A DNA stretch of 10,992 bases, from NCBI GenBank assembly GCA_023391155.1, contig JAEWBM010000081.1, positions 1 to 10,992 of the forward strand, given 5' to 3'. Of the stretch, positions 6,135 to 10,992 are shown one piece after another; the stretch's first letter is position 1; every line of letters begins with the position of its first letter. The notes under the pieces are model-generated. The model had not been told where the DNA came from, searched no databases, and worked only from the letters and a program-made list of their open reading frames with translations. Source of the stretch: Acidobacteriota bacterium. GTDB taxonomy: Bacteria; Acidobacteriota; Blastocatellia; Pyrinomonadales; Pyrinomonadaceae. A program made the position numbers and the translations under genes.

Positions 6135-7160
6135 TTACTCGATCTGACTGCAGGCGAGCGGCAGTTTTTCAGACAGGGTGATCGCCTCGGTCGCCCATCG
6201 CTCGTTTACGGCCTCATAGAACTGCCTAACGGTCGCGACGCCGTAAGAGCATTCCTCGCCCCCGCGATATGTGTATACCGCATGAATCCGGCGAAGCCCC
6301 TTTGGATTGAGCTTTGATGAGCCGAACTCGTCCCACACCGAGCCGGTAAAATAAAAGCGCACGGGTGTAATGCCCGCCTCGCGCAGCTTGGCGGTGATAT
6401 CTGTCTTGAGCGGAAGGCTGTAGAAGCTGCCCGGTATCGGAAGCTGGGCTTTGTCGGTCGTGCCGCGAAGCACCATCGACCGATAATCGGCCATCATCGT
6501 GCGGTACTTTGCCGGGCCCTGCGGTAATTCCAGATTTATTTGTGACGTCGCGAGATTGTCGCCTAACGAGCGGGGGACCAAGCGCGAATTAGTCAGACGG
6601 ATCTCGTTTCGCCAAACGCCGGGCTCGCGTGTGCCCGCAACATCGACGAAAACGGGGATCGAAGCGAGGTGGCCCGGCACGCCGGGTGTGAGATTGATCT
6701 TTATCTCAGGCTTTTGAAGATCCTCTTTCGTGAACTGCAGCACATAGTGGTTGAGCGCCGTGACGTCGCCCGCGGGTGCGACCTCGGCGAACATCAGATA
6801 GCGGAGCTGTCCGTCATTTTCTTTATCGCGTTCGGTCAGGACATAATCGCCAAGCTTTCCGTTGAACTTAATATAAAGCCATAAACTTTCCCCGTCGGAG
6901 ATCGTCGCCGCTGCAGCATTCTGCGCCTCGGCGAAGGTTTTATGATCGGCCTTGGCTACGGCCATTTGAACGTCCACATTCATTTTTGCGGGCTTGGGCT
7001 TTGGCAGAGCGTTTGCCGCCTCCTCCTTTCGTGCGCGTTCCTCGGCCGCTTCCTGCGACCGCTGCAAGCGGTCACGTGTGCGACGGGCCTGCGGAAACTG
7101 TGGGAAAACCGTGATGGCGGTCAGTGCCAGCAAAACACCGAAAAGTACTGCTTTTTTCAT
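6135..7160 (-). CDS. Exported protein of unknown function
   Basis: 341 residues from the ATG at 7160; the product is not recognised. It opens MKKAVLFGVLLALTAITVFPQFPQA, a good signal peptide with likely cleavage near residue 18-20. Next comes a charged, coiled segment rich in R, E, A and K (about 25-60, including RLQRSQEAAEERARKEEAANA), followed by a mostly beta-rich domain (about 65-255). The C-terminal part (about 265-341) has GGEECSYGVATVRQF (304-318) and a final cysteine in LACSQIE. The two cysteines (in EECSYG and LACSQ) could form a disulfide outside the cytoplasm. The frame runs upstream to 7211, but the extension has no signal sequence and reads through the promoter. A strong promoter ends right at the ATG, so the mRNA may be leaderless. 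Confidence 0.75.
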   Translation of the reverse strand: MKKAVLFGVLLALTAITVFPQFPQARRTRDRLQRSQEAAEERARKEEAANALPKPKPAKMNVDVQMAVAKADHKTFAEAQNAAAATISDGESLWLYIKFNGKLGDYVLTERDKENDGQLRYLMFAEVAPAGDVTALNHYVLQFTKEDLQKPEIKINLTPGVPGHLASIPVFVDVAGTREPGVWRNEIRLTNSRLVPRSLGDNLATSQINLELPQGPAKYRTMMADYRSMVLRGTTDKAQLPIPGSFYSLPLKTDITAKLREAGITPVRFYFTGSVWDEFGSSKLNPKGLRRIHAVYTYRGGEECSYGVATVRQFYEAVNERWATEAITLSEKLPLACSQIE

Positions 7161-7167
7161 ATATACG

Positions 7168-7195
7168 ATTATATGCTCCGCGGGGCGATGGTCAA
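7168..7195 (-). promoter_or_regulatory. Strong, probably leaderless promoter
   Basis: On the minus strand TTGACC (7195-7190), a 16-base spacer, and a perfect TATAAT (7173-7168). The expected transcription start, 6-8 bases downstream, falls at 7160-7162, which is the first base of the ATG of the exported-protein gene or within two bases of it. There is no ribosome binding site before that ATG, which agrees with a leaderless transcript. Confidence 0.6.
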
Positions 7196-7228
7196 AAAGT
7201 CGGTCTCGCACGGCCTCGGGCGGACAAA

Positions 7229-7257
7229 TTGCCTGACACTTTTAAATTGGCTAGAAT
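7229..7257 (+). promoter_or_regulatory. Predicted promoter for isocitrate dehydrogenase
   Basis: TTGCCT (7229-7234), a 17-base spacer and TAGAAT (7252-7257, 5 of 6 to consensus). It would start near 7264, giving a leader of about 43 bases before the ATG at 7307. It stands back to back with the leftward promoter at 7168-7195, 33 bases apart. Confidence 0.45.
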
Positions 7258-7306
7258 CAAAGGTTCACATCCAACTCAATTTTTAAGGACAGTAACACAA
7301 AATAAT

Positions 7307-8761
7307 ATGTCAAATGTTCCAATTACAGTCGCTTACGGCGACGGAATCGGGCCAGAGATCATGGAGGCAACGCTCCACATACTGAAAGAGGCCGGTGCCC
7401 GGCTTGATATCGAAACGATCGAGATCGGCGAAAAGGTTTATCTATCAGGCAACTCGGCCGGCATCGCTCCGGAATCGTGGGATTCGCTGCGGCGGACAAA
7501 GGTTTTCTTAAAAGCGCCGATCACGACTCCGCAGGGCGGCGGTTTTAGTTCGCTGAACGTTGCCGTGCGGAAAACACTTGGACTATATGCCAACGTTCGG
7601 CCTTGCGTTTCCTACCATCCGTTCGTTGACACCAAGCACCCGGTGATGGACGTCGTTATCGTTCGAGAGAACGAAGAAGATACGTATGCCGGCATCGAAT
7701 ATCGCCAGACCGATCAGGTGGAGGAGTGCCTGAAGCTGATCTCTCGGCCGGGCTCGGAAAAGATCGTTCGATACGCGTTTGAATACGCGAAAAAGTTCAA
7801 TCGAAAGAAAGTGACGTGCTTCATCAAGGACAACATCATGAAGCAGACCGACGGGCTGTTTCACCGGATCTTTGACGAGATCGCACCGGAATATCCGGGC
7901 ATCGAGGCCGACCATTGGATCGTCGATATCGGCTCGGCCAAGCTGGCGGACACGCCCGAGAACTTTGACGTTATCGTGATGCCGAACCTTTACGGCGATG
8001 TGCTTTCGGACGTCGCGGCGCAGATCGCCGGTTCCGTCGGCCTGGCGGGTTCGTCGAATATCGGTGAACACGTGGCAATGTTTGAGGCGATCCACGGATC
8101 GGCACCTCGGCGTGCGGGCCAGAATATGGCGAACCCGTCGGGGCTGTTCCTCGGATCGATCCTGATGCTGGTTCACATCAACCAGCCGGATATCGCCGAA
8201 CTGGCGCACAACGCATGGCTTCGTACGATCGAGGACGGCGTCCACACATACGATATGTACAAAGAGGGTGTTTCGACGGAAAAGGTCGGAACGCGTGAGT
8301 TCGCTGAAGCGGTCGTGGCAAGGATAGGTCAAAAGCCGGAGACGCTCAAACCGGTCACCTATACCGCAAATGTTGCCGAGGAAGATCCGAAGCCGATCTA
8401 CACAATGCCCGAGCGGCAAAAGAAAGAGCTGGTCGGCGTGGATGTCTTTTTGGATTGGTGGAAAGGCTCGTTCCACGGCGTTGCTAACGAACTGGGTGCC
8501 GAGGTCGAAAAGTTGAACGGCGATGGGCTGAAGCTGCAGACGATCGCCAATCGCGGGGTTAAGGTCTATCCGAACGGCTTTCCCGATACGTTTACCGTCG
8601 ATCACTGGCGATGCCGGTTCGTTGCCGAGGGCGGCGAGGGTTCGGTGGTGAGTCCGGCACAGATCATTTCGCTTTTGCAGCGCTTTAACGAATCGGGCCT
8701 GGATGTCATTAAGACCGAGAACCTGTATAACTTTGACGGGAAGCGGGGATATTCAGCCTAG
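7307..8761 (+). CDS. icd: Isocitrate dehydrogenase, NADP-type (Rickettsia/Thermus-like)
   Basis: 484 residues; converts isocitrate to 2-oxoglutarate and CO2 in the TCA cycle. Substrate-binding residues are in SSLNVAVRKTLGLYANVRPC (81-100: S82, N84, R88, R98) and RENEEDTYAGIE (120-131). K174 lies in IKDNIMK. The metal-binding aspartates are D231 and D235 in NLYGDVLSDV. The coenzyme loop is HGSAPRRAGQNMANP (263-277). Basic residues (R268, R269) where NAD-type enzymes have Asp-Ile point to NADP. The extra C-terminal domain (about 350-484) matches the longer form known from Thermus thermophilus and Rickettsia. I chose the ATG at 7307 because residues 3-15 begin the enzyme; the frame is open from 7124 but that extension crosses the promoter region. 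AAGGA (7285-7289) is too far (17 bases) to be an ideal ribosome site. Confidence 0.95.
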   Translation: MSNVPITVAYGDGIGPEIMEATLHILKEAGARLDIETIEIGEKVYLSGNSAGIAPESWDSLRRTKVFLKAPITTPQGGGFSSLNVAVRKTLGLYANVRPCVSYHPFVDTKHPVMDVVIVRENEEDTYAGIEYRQTDQVEECLKLISRPGSEKIVRYAFEYAKKFNRKKVTCFIKDNIMKQTDGLFHRIFDEIAPEYPGIEADHWIVDIGSAKLADTPENFDVIVMPNLYGDVLSDVAAQIAGSVGLAGSSNIGEHVAMFEAIHGSAPRRAGQNMANPSGLFLGSILMLVHINQPDIAELAHNAWLRTIEDGVHTYDMYKEGVSTEKVGTREFAEAVVARIGQKPETLKPVTYTANVAEEDPKPIYTMPERQKKELVGVDVFLDWWKGSFHGVANELGAEVEKLNGDGLKLQTIANRGVKVYPNGFPDTFTVDHWRCRFVAEGGEGSVVSPAQIISLLQRFNESGLDVIKTENLYNFDGKRGYSA

Positions 8762-8782
8762 ATCAGAGTGGCTATTTAAATT

Positions 8783-8831
8783 GAGATGGGCGGCGTGAGT
8801 GTTGCTTTCGCCGCTCATCTCTTTTATTTTT
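8783..8831 (+). terminator. Intrinsic terminator after icd
   Basis: GAGATGGGCGGCG (8783-8795) pairs with CGCCGCTCATCTC (8809-8821) over 13 bp with one G-T pair, around a 13-base loop, followed by TTTTATTTTT (8822-8831). It is the clearest terminator in the window and separates icd from the next gene, whose ATG is only 7 bases past the T-run. Confidence 0.9.
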
Positions 8832-8837
8832 AAGAAA

Positions 8838-9503
8838 ATGCGGTCCTTCTGTTTTTCAAGGTCGGCTTCTGTTAGCGTTCTGGCTATCATGCTGTCCGCG
8901 GCAATGCAGTTGCAGGCGCAGCCCTCCGGGCCGGCCACTTCCCGGACCATCTTCTTCGACTCCGATGGAAATGAGGTCTCTAACAATGAGTTTGTAGAGA
9001 TCCGCTTGGCCAATCCGCACTATAAGGACCGAACGGTTATGAAGGTTGCGGATGACGGCACCGTGGAGTTCCGGCTGCAGAAGGTCCCGCAGGAGGGGAT
9101 GCCGGCTCCGAAGTTTTCGGTTTCGTCGCTGGATGGTAAGCGGGTCGATTCGGCCGAACTTGCAGGCCGTGTGGCCGTTCTGAATTTCTGGTTCATCGGG
9201 TGCCCGGTGTGCCGTGCTGAAATGCCTCTACTTAATGCGCTTATGGACAAGTTTGCGGGTGAAAATGTTGAATTCATCGCTATGACCGCGGACCCGGAAC
9301 CCGACACCCGGCGATTTCTTGAAACGAACCGATTTGATTATCGGCAGGTGGCAGAAGCACAAAGCATTCTCGATTCGTTCGTCTTCAGCGGATATCCCCG
9401 CAACATCGTGATCTCAAAAACGGGCGAGATCGTTTATTGGCGAACGACGGTAAAGGCCTGGGACAAGTTCGAGTCTGTGATCCGCGAAGAGCTCGCAAAA
9501 TAA
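8838..9503 (+). CDS. Secreted TlpA/ResA-like thioredoxin-fold protein
   Basis: 221 residues. A signal peptide (1-27, cleavage likely after MQLQA) sends it out of the cytoplasm. A short N-terminal beta region (about 36-82) precedes the redoxin domain, which starts at GMPAPKFSVSSLDGK (87-101). The active site is GCPVC (121-125, C122 and C125) within NFWFIGCPVCRAEMP, and the cis-proline is P187 in SGYPRN. Family members reduce or shuffle disulfides in exported proteins or in cytochrome c maturation; the partner here is unknown. I chose the ATG at 8838: the frame reaches a GTG at 8799, but that lies inside the terminator stem-loop. No ribosome site is visible (TTTTTAAGAAA before the ATG). The next gene begins 25 bases after the stop, so the two may share a transcript. 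Confidence 0.88.
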   Translation: MRSFCFSRSASVSVLAIMLSAAMQLQAQPSGPATSRTIFFDSDGNEVSNNEFVEIRLANPHYKDRTVMKVADDGTVEFRLQKVPQEGMPAPKFSVSSLDGKRVDSAELAGRVAVLNFWFIGCPVCRAEMPLLNALMDKFAGENVEFIAMTADPEPDTRRFLETNRFDYRQVAEAQSILDSFVFSGYPRNIVISKTGEIVYWRTTVKAWDKFESVIREELAK

Positions 9504-9528
9504 ACATCCTTTTCTCTTAATTAGACCA

Positions 9529-10692
9529 ATGAAATTAGCCCACATATTACTACTCCTGCTTTCATCCGGTTTCGTCGTTTCGGCACAGGATCTGAACAAA
9601 GCGGCGCTCGATGCGATCGTCCAGGGCAGCGAGCGAACCGGAACAGACGCACTTGTCATCCTTAAGGACGGCGAGGTCGCCTATAAGAACTATTTCGGTA
9701 GACCGGAAAAACCTATCGAGGCGATGTCGGCGACGAAGTCCATTGTAAGTCTTGCGATCGGGCTGCTGATCGACAATGGCCATCTAAAGAGCCTCGACGT
9801 CCCGGTAAGCGAGATATATCCCGAGTGGCGTCAGGGCAAGAAGCGGCTGATCACGGTTCGGCATCTTCTTGAGCACACATCGGGGTTGCAGAATTTGGCT
9901 AATGCCGGGATCGAGGTAGAAACCTCTCCGGACGTAGTGCAATTAGCGCTGGCTGCCGAGGTTGATCACGAGCCGGGAACAAAGTTCTCGTACAACAACA
10001 AGGCTACGAACCTGCTTGCCGGGGTCGTGGAACGGGCCTCAGGCATGAAGCTTGACGCGTTCCTCAAAAGTCATCTTTTTGACGAGCTTGCTATCTCGGA
10101 TGTCTCTTGGCGTACCGATGCAAAGGGCAATCCCCTTGGCATGGCCGGTTTGCAGATCAAGCCCGAGGATCTTGCCAAGATCGGCCAACTGATCCTCGAC
10201 AAAGGTAAGTGGGGGGGCAAGCAAGTAATCAGCGAGCAATGGTTGAACCAAAGCTTTGCGCCACTTGCCGCGAGCCCGGAAAGCGGATTGATGTGGTGGC
10301 TGATCTATGAAAAGCAATACATGGTCATTGACGACGCCTTTCTCGAAAAGGTGCGTCCTCACGCGGACGAGACGACCATGACCCTACTCGAACGGGCCAA
10401 GGGAAAATACGAAGGCTTTGACCGCATCCAGGCACACCTGCGTTCGGTCTATTCGCCCGAAGAGATCCCGCTTCTTGCGAAAGCGTTTTCCGCCGTGCCG
10501 CCTTCGCAGATTCGAATAGCGAACGAAGGTGCTGTCGTCGGTTACGCCGCGGTCGGCTATCTGGGCCAGTATCTGATCATCATTCCCGAAAAGCGGATCG
10601 TCGTGGTGAGAATGATCTCGGCCGACAGCTACAAAAAGCTGCCGAATAACAGCGATTTTTCGTTGATCCGCCGGTTGGCAAAACAATTGTGA
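9529..10692 (+). CDS. Secreted serine hydrolase, beta-lactamase class C family
   Basis: 387 residues with a signal peptide (1-19, cleaved near VVSA-QD). The catalytic serine-lysine motif is SATK (S67-K70). The second motif is YNN (Y155-N157) after PGTKFS, and the third lies in GYLGQY (343-348) where family members usually have HxG or GYGGQ. LLEHTSGL (113-120) is a further family hallmark. Such proteins include D-amino-acid peptidases, esterases and class C beta-lactamases; this one should not be called a beta-lactamase on sequence alone. Between the conserved MWW (255-257) and the third motif is an extra, probably helical segment of about 65 residues (262-328). The tail NNSDFSLIRRLAKQL matches the normal closing helix. 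No clear ribosome site is seen. The next gene starts within its stop codon (GTGA, 10689-10692). Confidence 0.88.
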   Translation: MKLAHILLLLLSSGFVVSAQDLNKAALDAIVQGSERTGTDALVILKDGEVAYKNYFGRPEKPIEAMSATKSIVSLAIGLLIDNGHLKSLDVPVSEIYPEWRQGKKRLITVRHLLEHTSGLQNLANAGIEVETSPDVVQLALAAEVDHEPGTKFSYNNKATNLLAGVVERASGMKLDAFLKSHLFDELAISDVSWRTDAKGNPLGMAGLQIKPEDLAKIGQLILDKGKWGGKQVISEQWLNQSFAPLAASPESGLMWWLIYEKQYMVIDDAFLEKVRPHADETTMTLLERAKGKYEGFDRIQAHLRSVYSPEEIPLLAKAFSAVPPSQIRIANEGAVVGYAAVGYLGQYLIIIPEKRIVVVRMISADSYKKLPNNSDFSLIRRLAKQL

Positions 10693-10976
10693 GCGGCGCG
10701 GAGCAAATTTGCCCCATATGCGGCGGGCCGGCGGAGCCTTCCGTCCGATACCCGCGATGGGTTTGCTTCGACTGCTGTGCAAAGGCCGTGGACGAGGACG
10801 GCCGAGCTTTAGGTTTTGGCAACGAATCTTTTTCCGGCGGTTTTGTTGCGTGGTACAAGGACACAAACGAGACCCGCGATTCGCATATCTGCTATATTAA
10901 CGGCATCCGGTGTTGGGCGGACGAAGCCCACATGGGCGGTATCGCCATTCATATTTATGACGACATTCGCAAGTGA
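10689..10976 (+). CDS. Small zinc-ribbon protein of unknown function
   Basis: 95 residues from a GTG that overlaps the hydrolase stop (GTGA, 10689-10692), so its translation is coupled. It has no signal peptide and is expected in the cytoplasm. CPICGG (8-13) and CFDCC (26-30) form a likely zinc ribbon (C8, C11, C26, C29). After it come RALGFGNESFSGGFVAWY (39-56) and a C-terminal region with CYINGIRCWADEAHMGGI (68-85). C68 and C75 are further possible ligands or a disulfide. I recall short proteins with this layout as hypothetical, without a known role. Being fused to a secreted hydrolase in one transcript may be only operon chance. Confidence that it is a real gene is good; no function is assigned. 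Confidence 0.78.
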   Translation: MSGAEQICPICGGPAEPSVRYPRWVCFDCCAKAVDEDGRALGFGNESFSGGFVAWYKDTNETRDSHICYINGIRCWADEAHMGGIAIHIYDDIRK

Positions 10977-10992
10977 AACGGGCGGCCCTCTC

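Noticed and set aside
7124..7306. Upstream extension of icd (61 residues)
   Set aside because: It crosses both predicted divergent promoters and the signal-peptide coding region of the opposite gene; the enzyme's conserved start follows the ATG at 7307.
7583..8605. 340-residue open frame on the minus strand
   Set aside because: It is antisense to icd, rich in R, H, V and D as expected of a reverse-frame shadow, with no motifs.
8799..8837. Upstream start (GTG) for the TlpA-like protein
   Set aside because: It lies inside the terminator loop and adds residues before an otherwise good signal peptide starting at 8838.
9529..10692. Annotation as an antibiotic-resistance beta-lactamase
   Set aside because: SxxK and YxN are shared by esterases and peptidases of the same superfamily; the third motif is not a KTG and nothing around it suggests resistance.
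1..10992. Defence system, mobile element, CRISPR array or tRNA
   Set aside because: I looked for direct repeats, terminal inverted repeats, transposase or integrase motifs and cloverleaf-like sequence and found none. The genes are metabolic or envelope-related.

Overview
The window is a gene-dense stretch of bacterial chromosome with eleven complete genes and one gene cut by the left edge. I see no tRNA, rRNA, transposase, integrase, phage gene or CRISPR array. The organism is most likely an acidobacterium of the Blastocatellia/Pyrinomonadaceae kind. This is an inference from the protein styles (an M36-peptidase-like secreted N-terminus, a Tat-exported intradiol dioxygenase lipoprotein, a Rickettsia/Thermus-type isocitrate dehydrogenase, a DUF1015 protein) and a moderately high GC content with many CGAT/GATC words. 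No ribosomal marker is present to prove it.

Layout. (1) 1-376, leftward: the first 125 codons of an exported protein, followed upstream by a 256-base regulatory gap. (2) 633-3345, leftward: a tight four-gene operon transcribed in the order GNAT acetyltransferase, HEAGH-motif membrane protein, short-chain dehydrogenase, YycJ-like metallo-beta-lactamase-fold hydrolase. The junctions are two ATGA overlaps and one 15-base gap. (3) 3371-4015, rightward: a Tat-exported intradiol dioxygenase-like lipoprotein whose start lies 25 bases from the divergent GNAT start. (4) 4018-5776, leftward: a small lipoprotein followed by a DUF1015 protein. (5) 5850-6134, rightward: pterin-4a-carbinolamine dehydratase. 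(6) 6135-7160, leftward: an exported protein of unknown function with a strong, apparently leaderless promoter. (7) 7307-8761, rightward: NADP-type isocitrate dehydrogenase, ended by a textbook intrinsic terminator. (8) 8838-10976, rightward: a secreted TlpA-like thioredoxin, a secreted serine beta-lactamase-family hydrolase, and a small zinc-ribbon protein translationally coupled to the hydrolase.

Most of this is housekeeping (TCA cycle, pterin recycling) mixed with cell-envelope proteins. Genes change strand often and gaps are very short: two convergent pairs meet with 0 and 2 bases between stop codons, and one divergent pair has only 25 bases between starts. I do not see a defence system or other large novel machine. 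The items most worth a second look are the leaderless promoter at 7160-7195, a gapped repeat shared upstream of two distant genes (391-413 and 7229-7254), the HEAGH membrane protein in the four-gene operon, and the hydrolase/zinc-ribbon pair at the right end.
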